DNA from: Pedobacter sp. ASV19
GTDB lineage: Bacteria > Bacteroidota > Bacteroidia > Sphingobacteriales > Sphingobacteriaceae
Reading direction: 5' to 3'
NCBI RefSeq assembly: GCF_016429005.1
Contig: NZ_JAELTV010000022.1
Coordinates: 1 to 36,231, forward strand
DNA length: 36,231 nucleotides
Below, piece after piece: positions 7,330-15,172 of the stretch. The position numbers and the translations under genes are program-made. Positions within the stretch are counted from its first letter, which is position 1. Every line of letters starts with the position of its first letter. The notes under the pieces are model-generated. The model was not told the DNA's origin and did not search any database. It saw nothing but the letters and a program-made list of their open reading frames with translations.

Positions 7330-8784
7330 ATGAAAGAAGAGATCCAAAACAAAGATGCAGGAAGAAGGGCCTTTATTAAATCTGCAGCGTTCGCGACCGC
7401 TGCGTTTATGATTGTGCCGAGACATGTACTTGGTGGAAAAGGCTTTCTTGCGCCAAGTGACAGGTTGTTAATCGCCGGTGTGGGTGTGGGTGGAAAAGGT
7501 GAATCTGATATCGCCAACTTCTATAAAAGCGGAAAGGCTGATATTGCCTTTTTGTGCGATGTTGATACCAGGAGGGCGGCAAACTCCGTAAAGAAATTTC
7601 CCAAGGCAAAATTCTATAAAGACTGGAGGGAAATGTATGATAAAGAACACAAGAATTTTGATGCAGTGTCTATCTCGACACCAGATCACAACCATGCTAT
7701 ACAAACACTTGCTGCGATGCAATTGGGTAAACATGTGTATGTTCAAAAACCTTTAACGCATGATATTTATGAAGCTCGGGCATTAACTGCTGCAGCTAAG
7801 AAATACAAAGTGGTTACCCAGATGGGCAACCAGGGGGCATCAAATGATGGTCCAAGACAAATGAGAGAATGGTACGATGCCGGCCTGATTGGAGATGTAC
7901 ATACAGTATACGCCTGGACAGACAGGCCGGTATGGCCGCAAGGGATTGCCTGGTCTGAAAATAAAGCAGATGTACCTGCTGAGCTGGACTGGGATCTTTG
8001 GCTGGGCACAGCACCTTATAAAGATTATGTCAATAAACTTGTGCCTTTTAACTGGAGGGGCTGGTGGGATTACGGGACAGGTGCTCTTGGCGATATGGGT
8101 TGTCATTTGTTGGAAGCGCCTTTCAGTGTACTGAACCTTAAATATGCGAGTGAGGTTCAGGCCAGCGTGGGCTCTGTATATGTTGATGAATTTAAAAGAG
8201 GTTATTTTCCAGACAGCTGCCCGCCATCAAGCCATGTTACTTTAAAGTTCCCTAAAACGGATAAAACAAAAGGAGACATTACTGTGCACTGGATGGACGG
8301 AGGAATTCAGCCGGAAAGACCAGAAGAACTGGAAGCCAATGAGACCTTTGGGGATGGAGGAAACGGAACCCTGTTTATTGGAACTAAGGGAAAGATGATG
8401 AGTAGTACCTACAGTGCTAATCCAAGATTACTTCCATTAAGCAAGAACAAGGACATTAAGGTACCGGAAAAATTTGCACGCGTAAAAGGCGGTGCAGAAG
8501 GACATTATGGCCAATGGGTAGAAGCCAGTATTGCTGGCTATGGAAAACAACCTGTAAGCTCCCCTTTTGAAATTGCAGGACCGCTTACGGAAGCCCTGCT
8601 CATGGCCAATTTGGCTATTAGAGGTGCTGACATCCAAAGGAAAAATTCAGAAGGAAGGGCTTACTTTCCGGGCAGGAACATCAAATTGCTTTGGGACAAT
8701 ACCAATATGAGGGTCACCAATTTTGACGATGTTAATCAATATGTAAAACGTGAATACCGTAAAGGCTGGTCTTTAGGGGTATAA
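7330..8784 (+). CDS. Gfo/Idh/MocA family oxidoreductase, Tat-exported
   Basis: The 484-residue protein carries a twin-arginine signal, GRRAFIK at residues 11-17 followed by a hydrophobic stretch to about residue 36, so a periplasmic location is likely. The nucleotide-binding motif is GVGVGGKG (50-57). K140 lies in VQKPLTH, and D255/H259 in LGDMGCH; the usual EKP motif reads QKP, as I recall from this exported clade. The C-terminal part contains the long DUF-type extension seen in the 450-residue group. Exported relatives such as Zymomonas glucose-fructose oxidoreductase keep NADP tightly bound, so a self-recycling oxidation-reduction of sugars in the periplasm is plausible. The real substrate is unknown. 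Confidence 0.87.
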   Translation: MKEEIQNKDAGRRAFIKSAAFATAAFMIVPRHVLGGKGFLAPSDRLLIAGVGVGGKGESDIANFYKSGKADIAFLCDVDTRRAANSVKKFPKAKFYKDWREMYDKEHKNFDAVSISTPDHNHAIQTLAAMQLGKHVYVQKPLTHDIYEARALTAAAKKYKVVTQMGNQGASNDGPRQMREWYDAGLIGDVHTVYAWTDRPVWPQGIAWSENKADVPAELDWDLWLGTAPYKDYVNKLVPFNWRGWWDYGTGALGDMGCHLLEAPFSVLNLKYASEVQASVGSVYVDEFKRGYFPDSCPPSSHVTLKFPKTDKTKGDITVHWMDGGIQPERPEELEANETFGDGGNGTLFIGTKGKMMSSTYSANPRLLPLSKNKDIKVPEKFARVKGGAEGHYGQWVEASIAGYGKQPVSSPFEIAGPLTEALLMANLAIRGADIQRKNSEGRAYFPGRNIKLLWDNTNMRVTNFDDVNQYVKREYRKGWSLGV

Positions 8785-8798
8785 AAAAGCTTAACAAG

Positions 8799-9494
8799 AT
8801 GAAGAAAAAGATAATATCTGCATTGCTCCTCACCGCCTTTTTTGGCGGTGGCTCTGCTTTTGCGCAGAAAAAAAATACAGGCTGGGTAAAACTCTTTGAC
8901 GGAAAAACCACACAGGGCTGGCATACTTATGGAAAAACAAGTGTTGGCCAGGGCTGGAAAGCGGAAAATGGGGCATTACACCTCGACCCTAAAGCAAAAC
9001 AGAATGATGGTGGCGACCTGGTTACCGATAAGGAATACGGTAATTTTCACTTAAAACTGGAATGGAAAGTAGCCCCGAAAAGCAATAGTGGAATTTTGTT
9101 CTATGTACACGAAGATCCAGCCAAATATCAGCAAACCTATAGCACAGGACCTGAAATGCAGGTACTGGACAATGAAGGTCATCCGGATGGAAAGATTACA
9201 AAACACAGGGCCGGGGACCTGTATGATCTGGTTAAAAGCAGTTCTGAACCTGTTAAACCCGTTGGTGAGTGGAACAAAGTGGAAATCATCAGCAACCAGG
9301 GTAAACTAGAGTTTATACTCAATGGCGTAAAAATTGTATCTACCACCCTATGGAATGAACACTGGAAACAACTTATCGCAGGAAGCAAATTTGCAACATG
9401 GCAAGGTTTTGGTACTTATAAAACCGGAAAAATTGCTTTACAGGATCATGGCGACGAGGTTTGGTACCGCAATATTTCCATCAAAGAACTATAA
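8799..9494 (+). CDS. DUF1080 (3-keto-disaccharide hydrolase family) secreted protein
   Basis: The 231-residue protein has a clear signal peptide (MKKKIISALLLTAF..., likely cleaved after AFA at about residue 22). It then shows the DUF1080 concanavalin-like fold: GWVKLFDGKTTQGWHTYG, a GDLVTDKEYGNFHLKLEWK strand pair, and NSGILFYVHED followed by GPEMQVLDNEGHPDG. Pfam names the family 3-keto-disaccharide hydrolase, and relatives in the Bacteroides keto-glycoside operon cleave the bond of 3-keto-glycosides after oxidation has activated it. Sitting directly after the exported oxidoreductase, it is the best candidate for the cleavage step. I cannot tell hydrolase from lyase chemistry here. Confidence 0.88.
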   Translation: MKKKIISALLLTAFFGGGSAFAQKKNTGWVKLFDGKTTQGWHTYGKTSVGQGWKAENGALHLDPKAKQNDGGDLVTDKEYGNFHLKLEWKVAPKSNSGILFYVHEDPAKYQQTYSTGPEMQVLDNEGHPDGKITKHRAGDLYDLVKSSSEPVKPVGEWNKVEIISNQGKLEFILNGVKIVSTTLWNEHWKQLIAGSKFATWQGFGTYKTGKIALQDHGDEVWYRNISIKEL

Positions 9495-9519
9495 ATTAAA
9501 GATCAAGACCTAACCAAAT

Positions 9520-10755
9520 ATGAATTTAACCAACCGAATTAAACTGTCCGGGATGATGTTCCTGGAATTTTTTATCTGGGGATCCTGGTTTGTAACCCTG
9601 GGTACATTTCTGGGCAGTAATTTGAATGCATCAGGAGCACAAAGTGCTTCTGTGTTCTCTACACAATCCTGGGGCGCGATCATTGCTCCCTTTATTATAG
9701 GTCTAATTGCAGACCGGTATTTCAATGCGGAGAAGATTCTTGGTGTACTCCATCTTATTGGTGCTGTACTCATGTACCAAATGTACAGTTCAACAGATAT
9801 CTCTGTATTTTATCCCTATGTCCTTTCTTATATGATCTTGTTTATGCCTACGTTGGCGCTGGTTAATTCTGTTTCCTTTAACCAGATGAAAGATCCTGAA
9901 AAAGAGTTTTCTGTTATCAGGGTATTTGGGACGCTGGGCTGGATTGCAGCTGGTTTACTGATCAGTTTCATTTTCCACTGGGATACTGAAGCTGGTACTA
10001 AGGATGGATTGCTTAAAAATACTTTTCTAATGGCTGGGATTGCATCTCTGGTACTGGGATTATACAGTTTCACCTTACCCAAAACCCCGCCTAAAGGCGC
10101 CTCAGGTGGTCAGGTAAAAATTTCAGAAATTCTCGGTTTTGATGCCTTGAAACTATTGAAGGATAAGAATTTTGCGATATTCTTTATCTCTTCTATTCTG
10201 ATTTGTATCCCTTTGGCATTTTATTACCAAAATGCGCACCCTTTTCTCTCAAATGTGGGTATGGACAACCCTACTGGAAAAATGACTATCGGACAAATTT
10301 CCGAAGTGCTTTTCCTGTTGTTGCTTCCCGTATTTTTTAGCCGTTTTGGCTTTAAAAAAACCATTTTGGTGGGTATGCTGGCATGGGCAGTCAGATATGC
10401 CTTGTTTGCTTATGGGAATGCCAACGACCTCAGTTTTATGTTAATTATAGGTATTGCCCTGCATGGGATTTGTTATGACTTTTTCTTTGTTTCCGGACAG
10501 ATCTATACCAATTCAAAAGCAGGCGATCAATATAAAAGTGCCGCACAGGGGTTAATCACCCTGGCCACTTATGGAGTTGGTATGCTCATCGGTTTTGAAG
10601 TAGCCGGTATGATCACAGATACCTATAAAGCAGCTGACGGGGCATTTGATTGGAAAATGATCTGGATCATTCCTTCAGGTATTGCAGCTGTTGTGTTCTT
10701 ATTGTTTGCAGTCTTCTTTAACGATAAGGACAAGATTAATGAACCAAGCGTCTAA
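9520..10755 (+). CDS. MFS permease, nucleoside:H+ symporter (NHS) family
   Basis: The 411-residue, very hydrophobic protein is compatible with 12 membrane segments. MMFLEFFIWGSWFVTLGTFL at 12-31 and the ADRYFNAEKILG loop are typical of the NupG/XapB-type Nuc_H_symport group, which in Bacteroidota is common inside sugar catabolic operons rather than with nucleoside genes. Its position between the secreted cleavage enzyme and two exported isomerase-like proteins suggests that it imports the released (keto-)sugar with protons. No SusC/SusD pair accompanies it, so outer-membrane entry must be by another route. Substrate specificity is inference only. Confidence 0.85.
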   Translation: MNLTNRIKLSGMMFLEFFIWGSWFVTLGTFLGSNLNASGAQSASVFSTQSWGAIIAPFIIGLIADRYFNAEKILGVLHLIGAVLMYQMYSSTDISVFYPYVLSYMILFMPTLALVNSVSFNQMKDPEKEFSVIRVFGTLGWIAAGLLISFIFHWDTEAGTKDGLLKNTFLMAGIASLVLGLYSFTLPKTPPKGASGGQVKISEILGFDALKLLKDKNFAIFFISSILICIPLAFYYQNAHPFLSNVGMDNPTGKMTIGQISEVLFLLLLPVFFSRFGFKKTILVGMLAWAVRYALFAYGNANDLSFMLIIGIALHGICYDFFFVSGQIYTNSKAGDQYKSAAQGLITLATYGVGMLIGFEVAGMITDTYKAADGAFDWKMIWIIPSGIAAVVFLLFAVFFNDKDKINEPSV

Positions 10756-10765
10756 AGATTTATTT

Positions 10766-11650
10766 ATGAAACCAGAAAACAGCAGGAGAACTGCATTAAA
10801 AAATATAGTGGTAGGAACGGTAGCCCTGGGCGCCTCTGGGGCCCTGCAAAGCTTTGCTTCAAAGAAAGAATCTGTTTCAGATTCGTTAAAAGGAAATATC
10901 AATCATGCGGTTTGCCGCTGGTGTTTTAGTGGTATAGATCTGGATACCTTATGTATAGAGGCTAAGAAAATCGGAATTAAAGGAATAGACCTGGTGGGTC
11001 CGGCAGATTGGCCAACATTAAAAAAACATGGGCTGTATTCGTCCATGTGTAATGGCGCAGAGATCAACCTGGTCGATGGGTTTAATGATCCTCAATTCCA
11101 TGATACCCTTGTTAAAAATTACTCGGAAATGATTCCTAAAGTAGCAGAAGCGGGTTATAAGAACCTGATTTGCTTTAGCGGTAGCCGCAGGGGAAAGGAC
11201 GATGAAACCGGCTGGAACAATTGTGTAACGGGTTTGAAAAAAATCATCGACCTTGCCGAAAAACACAATGTGGTTTTGGTGATGGAATTGCTGAACAGTA
11301 AAGTAGACCACAAAGATTATCAGTGTGACCATACAGAATGGGGTGTGGAACTGGCCAAAAGATTAGGCTCGGAAAACTTCAAATTACTGTATGACATCTA
11401 CCACATGCAGATCGACGAAGGAAACGTGATCAGTACGATTAAAAAATATCACCCTTATATTGCCCACTATCATACCGCGGGCGTTCCAGGAAGACACGAA
11501 ATCGACGATAGCCAGGAGTTATTTTATCCGGCAATTATGAAGGCCATTAAGGATACAGGTTTCAAAGGCTATGTGGCCCAGGAATTCATCCCGGTACAGA
11601 AAAACAAAATAGAATCTTTAAAAACTGCCGTAAAAATTTGCGACGTCTAA
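10766..11650 (+). CDS. hydroxypyruvate isomerase-like TIM-barrel protein, Tat-exported
   Basis: From the ATG at 10766 the protein has 294 residues; this start places a twin-arginine signal (SRRTALK, then a hydrophobic VVGTVALGASGAL) near the N-terminus and leaves 10 nt after the permease stop. An alternative ATG at 10739 overlaps the permease. The mature part resembles the Hyi group of AP-endonuclease-2 TIM barrels: VCRWCFSGIDLDTL, MELLNSKVDH with the metal-ligand Glu, LLYDIYHMQ with Asp and His, and AQEFIP with the last Glu. An exported version cannot act on cytosolic hydroxypyruvate, so a keto-sugar substrate in the periplasm is more likely. Function beyond isomerase-, epimerase- or lyase-like is not known. 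Confidence 0.83.
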   Translation: MKPENSRRTALKNIVVGTVALGASGALQSFASKKESVSDSLKGNINHAVCRWCFSGIDLDTLCIEAKKIGIKGIDLVGPADWPTLKKHGLYSSMCNGAEINLVDGFNDPQFHDTLVKNYSEMIPKVAEAGYKNLICFSGSRRGKDDETGWNNCVTGLKKIIDLAEKHNVVLVMELLNSKVDHKDYQCDHTEWGVELAKRLGSENFKLLYDIYHMQIDEGNVISTIKKYHPYIAHYHTAGVPGRHEIDDSQELFYPAIMKAIKDTGFKGYVAQEFIPVQKNKIESLKTAVKICDV

Positions 11651-11661
11651 TCCTTGTAGAT

Positions 11662-12537
11662 ATGAACTCAAGAAGAACTTTTATTAAACAAACAGGAATT
11701 GCTGCTGCAGGTGTTTTACTTGTGCCCTCCCTGGCCTTTAAACCCGCTAACAAGAAAGTAGGTATACAGCTTTATTCTTTAAGAGATCAATTGCCTAAAG
11801 ATGTAAAAGGTGTGATCCGAAAAGTGGCCCAAGCTGGTTACAAAGAAGTAGAAACTTATGGATACTCTGTAAAAGATAAATTCTGGGGACTGGATCCAAA
11901 GGCTTTTAGAAGTCTGCTCAATGAAACCGGATTGAAAGCACCAAGTGGCCATTACGGTATGGATAATTTTATTCAGACCGGAAATGCAGAAGAGTTAAAA
12001 ACATATATCGAGGCCGCAAATATTGTTGGCGGAAGCTACATCACCGTACCATGGCTGGGTGATGAGCTCCGGAAAGATCTTGATGGATTTAAAAATGTGG
12101 CGGCAAAACTCAATCAGGCTGCTGAACTCTGCAAAGCATCGGGATTGAAACTGGCCTACCACAATCATGATTTTGAATTTAAATCTCACGACGGTAAAAC
12201 TGGCTATGATGTTTTACTGAAAGAAACAGATCCTAGGCTGGTCCAGTTTGAGATGGACTTGTATTGGGTGGTAAGGTCTGGTAATGATCCGGTCAAGCTA
12301 TTTGAAGAACATTCCGGACGCTTCCCTATGTGGCATGTAAAGGATATGGATAAAGCAGACCCCTCGCACAATACAGAAGTTGGAAACGGAAGTATAGATT
12401 TTAAAGAAATCTTTAAACATTCCAAGCTTGCAGGTTTAAAGCACGCCTTTCTGGAACAAGAAAACAATTACGTTCCGGACCCGTTTGAGAGCATCAAAAA
12501 AAGTTATAGCTATATCAGTTCTCAATTAATGCCTTAA
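11662..12537 (+). CDS. sugar phosphate isomerase/epimerase-like TIM-barrel protein, Tat-exported
   Basis: The 291-residue protein starts at the ATG at 11662, 11 nt after the previous stop; an in-frame TTG at 11638 overlaps the upstream gene and adds nothing. The N-terminus is a textbook Tat signal (NSRRTFIK, then a hydrophobic IAAAGVLLVPSLAF). The barrel shows VGIQLYSLRD near the start and metal-site motifs YHNHDFEF (Glu), FEMDLYW (Asp), MWHVKDMD (His) and FLEQEN (Glu). It is the last gene of the operon and the second exported barrel in a row. The two exported barrels are only distantly similar, so they are not a recent tandem duplication. Relatives include keto-sugar lyases and isomerases; the precise reaction is unknown. 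Confidence 0.83.
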   Translation: MNSRRTFIKQTGIAAAGVLLVPSLAFKPANKKVGIQLYSLRDQLPKDVKGVIRKVAQAGYKEVETYGYSVKDKFWGLDPKAFRSLLNETGLKAPSGHYGMDNFIQTGNAEELKTYIEAANIVGGSYITVPWLGDELRKDLDGFKNVAAKLNQAAELCKASGLKLAYHNHDFEFKSHDGKTGYDVLLKETDPRLVQFEMDLYWVVRSGNDPVKLFEEHSGRFPMWHVKDMDKADPSHNTEVGNGSIDFKEIFKHSKLAGLKHAFLEQENNYVPDPFESIKKSYSYISSQLMP

Positions 12538-12613
12538 GAATGAAGTTTTTTCCTCATATTTGAGGCATAGAATTTATTAAATCAATTATTTAAAACCAAG
12601 AACAGATTATTCA

Positions 12614-13606
12614 ATGAAAGTCGCAGTTGTAGGTGCCACAGGCTTAGTGGGCACTGTTATGTTAAAAGTGTTAGAAGAACGTAATTTCCCGTTAACCGAA
12701 TTAATTCCGGTTGCATCAGAGAAGAGTGTAGGTAAGGAAATCACTTTTAAGGGTAAGAAGTACGCTGTGGTGAATATGGATACTGCGATTGGAATGAAAC
12801 CGGATATCGCTTTATTTTCTGCTGGCGGTGATACTTCGTTAAAACATGCGCCCCGCTTTGCTGAGGCAGGAACAACTGTTATTGACAATTCTTCTGCATG
12901 GAGAATGGATCCCTCCAAAAAATTGGTGGTTCCTGAAGTGAATGCAGATACCTTATCTATAGATGATAAGATTATTGCCAATCCAAATTGTTCAACCATT
13001 CAAATGGTGGTGGCTTTGAAACCTTTACACGACAAATATAGAATTAAACGTGTAGTTGTTTCCACTTACCAGAGTGTAACCGGTACCGGTGTTAAAGCGG
13101 TAGAGCAATTGATGAACGAACGTAAAGGTATTACAGACGGCCCGATGGCTTATGCGTATCCGATCGACCTGAACGTGATCCCTCAGATTGATGTGTTCCA
13201 GGAAAATGGCTACACTAAAGAAGAGATGAAAATGATTCTGGAAACCCGTAAAATTATGGGTGATGACAGCATCAGGGTAACTGCAACAACAGTGAGGATT
13301 CCGGTAATGGGTGGTCACTCTGAGTCGGTAAACATTGAATTCGAGAATGATTTTGATGTGAACGAAGTAAGGGAATTACTTGCTAAAACGGAAGGAATTA
13401 TAGTGGTCGATGATATCGCGAACCTGAAATATCCTATGCCGAAAGATGCACATGAAAAAGATGAAGTATTTGTTGGCCGCATCAGACGTGATGAATCTCT
13501 TCCGAATACTTTAAATCTATGGATCGTTGCAGATAACCTTCGTAAAGGTGCCGCAACCAATGCAGTTCAGATTGCAGAATATTTGCTAAGATCAGAACTT
13601 ATTTAA
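12614..13606 (+). CDS. asd: aspartate-semialdehyde dehydrogenase
   Basis: The protein has 330 residues, the usual size. The NADP motif is GATGLVG at 7-13, the catalytic cysteine C126 lies in NPNCSTIQ, and H235 in GGHSES is the general base. It converts aspartyl-phosphate to aspartate semialdehyde, the branch point to lysine/diaminopimelate, threonine and methionine, and so also feeds peptidoglycan synthesis. It stands 76 nt after the keto-glycoside operon, on the same strand but with no functional link. A strong terminator follows it. Confidence 0.96.
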   Translation: MKVAVVGATGLVGTVMLKVLEERNFPLTELIPVASEKSVGKEITFKGKKYAVVNMDTAIGMKPDIALFSAGGDTSLKHAPRFAEAGTTVIDNSSAWRMDPSKKLVVPEVNADTLSIDDKIIANPNCSTIQMVVALKPLHDKYRIKRVVVSTYQSVTGTGVKAVEQLMNERKGITDGPMAYAYPIDLNVIPQIDVFQENGYTKEEMKMILETRKIMGDDSIRVTATTVRIPVMGGHSESVNIEFENDFDVNEVRELLAKTEGIIVVDDIANLKYPMPKDAHEKDEVFVGRIRRDESLPNTLNLWIVADNLRKGAATNAVQIAEYLLRSELI

Positions 13607-13621
13607 TTATACCTTTTTTGA

Positions 13622-13664
13622 AATGTGATGCCGGACAGCTTGCTGTTTAGCATCACATTTTTTT
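13622..13664 (+). terminator. intrinsic terminator after asd
   Basis: AATGTGATGC (13622-13631) pairs perfectly with GCATCACATT (13650-13659). The loop holds a nested ACAGC-TT-GCTGT hairpin, and the run of T continues to 13664. It abuts the first possible ATG of the next gene (13665). Confidence 0.9.
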
Positions 13665-13682
13665 ATGGATAACCTGTTCTAT

Positions 13683-15095
13683 ATGAAGTTTAAGCACTTC
13701 GCTCTCCTGATTTTCCTTCCTTTACTACCTGTTAGGGCTTTTACACAAAGCCCTGTTCAAAAGCTGGAGGCAGCTTACCAGGAATTTACAGCTGATCCAC
13801 AGACCAGATACGCCATGACTTCTCTTTGTGTACTGGATGCGGGAACTGGTAAAGTATTGTTTGCACGAAATGAAAATGTTGGCCTGGCGACCGCCTCTAC
13901 CTTAAAGACCATCACTTCTGCAACAGCTTTCAGTTTGCTGGGCAAAGATTTCAGGTACCAGACAACACTGTCTTATAGCGGTAGCATCAGTAATGGAGTA
14001 CTGAAAGGAGATCTGGTCATTACCGGCAATGGTGACCCTACCCTGGCTTCTTCCAGGTATCCGCAAAGCAAGGAGAACAATATTCTGAATCAATGGGTTA
14101 CTGCAGTTAAGGCTGCGGGGATCACCCGTATAGAAGGCCGCGTGATTGGCGATGATACCGCCTGGGGTACTTCTTCTACACCTGAAGGCTGGATATGGCA
14201 GGACATTGGCAACTATTATGGCGCAGCGCCGTCTGCGTTAACCTGGAGAGAGAACCAATTTGACATTCACTTAAGGGCAAACCGCTCTGAAGATCCGGCT
14301 GTGTCGATACTGAACATCGTACCATCCATGCCTTATCTTAAAATTGTAAATGAGCTCAAAGCCGGAGCAGAAGGCAGCGGAGATAACGCTTATGCCTATT
14401 TGCCTCCTTTGTCTTCTATTGCGTACTTAAGGGGAAGCTGGGCATTAGGCATCCGAAAAACAGGAATTTCTGTGGCACTCCCCGACCCTGCTTATGATGC
14501 CGCCTATCGTTTACAGGATACATTGAAACGTTTGGGTATCTCCAGCACACAGGAAGCCGTTAGCGGCCGAAAAATACTGGCAGATAATGGAAAGATACCC
14601 CTTGTTACAGCGAAGATCAGTACCATTTCTTCCCCATCTTTAAGTGAGATGATCTATTGGTTCAACAAGAAAAGTATTAACCTTTATGGGGAAAACTTGT
14701 TGAGAACCTTTGCCTGGAAAACAGGAAAACCAGCAACGACCAAAAACGGGGCTGCTGTTGAAATCAGCTACTGGGCCAGCAAAGGACTGGATAAAAATGC
14801 ATTGAATATCATCGATGGCAGCGGGCTTTCGCCTGCAACGCGGGTTACTACCAGTGCCATGGCGGGTGTATTGTTCCAGGCCCAGAAAGAAGACTGGTTT
14901 CCGGATTATTACAAGTCCCTTCCGGAAAATAATGGCATGCAGCTGAAAAGCGGAACCATCAGTGATGTTTCCGCCTTTGCCGGTTACTATACCGATCCGG
15001 CAGGCAGAAAGTATATTATTGTGATCAATGTCAATAATTACTCTGGCTCTGGGATCAATAAAAAATTATTCCGGGTATTAGATGCCTTAAAATAG
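13683..15095 (+). CDS. dacB: D-alanyl-D-alanine carboxypeptidase/endopeptidase (PBP4, DacB type)
   Basis: From the ATG at 13683 the protein has 470 residues and a signal peptide (MKFKHFALLIFLPLLPVRAFTQ). An upstream ATG at 13665 touches the asd terminator and puts six extra residues before the signal. All three penicillin-binding motifs are visible: SxxK as S72-TL-K75, SxN as S331-I-N333, and K422-S-G424 in place of KTG. The large segment between SxxK and SxN is typical of class C low-molecular-weight PBPs. The enzyme trims or cleaves peptidoglycan cross-links in the periplasm. Promoter placement is unclear because the asd terminator lies directly upstream. Confidence 0.93.
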   Translation: MKFKHFALLIFLPLLPVRAFTQSPVQKLEAAYQEFTADPQTRYAMTSLCVLDAGTGKVLFARNENVGLATASTLKTITSATAFSLLGKDFRYQTTLSYSGSISNGVLKGDLVITGNGDPTLASSRYPQSKENNILNQWVTAVKAAGITRIEGRVIGDDTAWGTSSTPEGWIWQDIGNYYGAAPSALTWRENQFDIHLRANRSEDPAVSILNIVPSMPYLKIVNELKAGAEGSGDNAYAYLPPLSSIAYLRGSWALGIRKTGISVALPDPAYDAAYRLQDTLKRLGISSTQEAVSGRKILADNGKIPLVTAKISTISSPSLSEMIYWFNKKSINLYGENLLRTFAWKTGKPATTKNGAAVEISYWASKGLDKNALNIIDGSGLSPATRVTTSAMAGVLFQAQKEDWFPDYYKSLPENNGMQLKSGTISDVSAFAGYYTDPAGRKYIIVINVNNYSGSGINKKLFRVLDALK

Positions 15096-15172
15096 CAGGA
15101 ACAGACATTATCATTTTTATTAATAAATTGCATCTTTTAATGCCAATCACCAATTTCATAAAATATACATCC

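Larger units (their letters stand above)
2244..12537 (+). other. ten-gene putative keto-glycoside (glycoside 3-oxidation) operon
   Basis: Ten plus-strand genes follow one another with gaps of -1 to 49 nt, and I see no terminator hairpin in any internal gap. In order: gluconate 2-dehydrogenase subunit 3-like, GMC oxidoreductase, cytosolic Gfo/Idh/MocA, cytosolic TIM barrel, cytochrome c lipoprotein, Tat-exported Gfo/Idh/MocA, secreted DUF1080, NHS-type MFS permease, Tat-exported Hyi-like TIM barrel and Tat-exported TIM barrel. The first, second and fifth correspond to the three parts of Caulobacter LacABC-type glycoside 3-dehydrogenase. Gfo/Idh, DUF1080 and isomerase-like partners recur in the Bacteroides keto-glycoside operon. 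One transcription unit and a shared pathway are inferences from spacing and family content. Confidence 0.75.

Noticed and set aside
2244-12537. A SusC/SusD polysaccharide utilisation locus
   Set aside because: No SusC/SusD pair, sigma/anti-sigma pair or hybrid sensor is encoded; the operon has a different set of families.
10766-12537. Tandem duplication creating the two exported TIM barrels
   Set aside because: Beyond the Tat signals the two sequences differ along their whole length and belong to different TIM-barrel subgroups.
12552-12565. CCTCA-TATT-TGAGG hairpin as terminator of the ten-gene operon
   Set aside because: The stem has only 5 bp and the T run lies before it rather than after it, so it is not a convincing plus-strand terminator.
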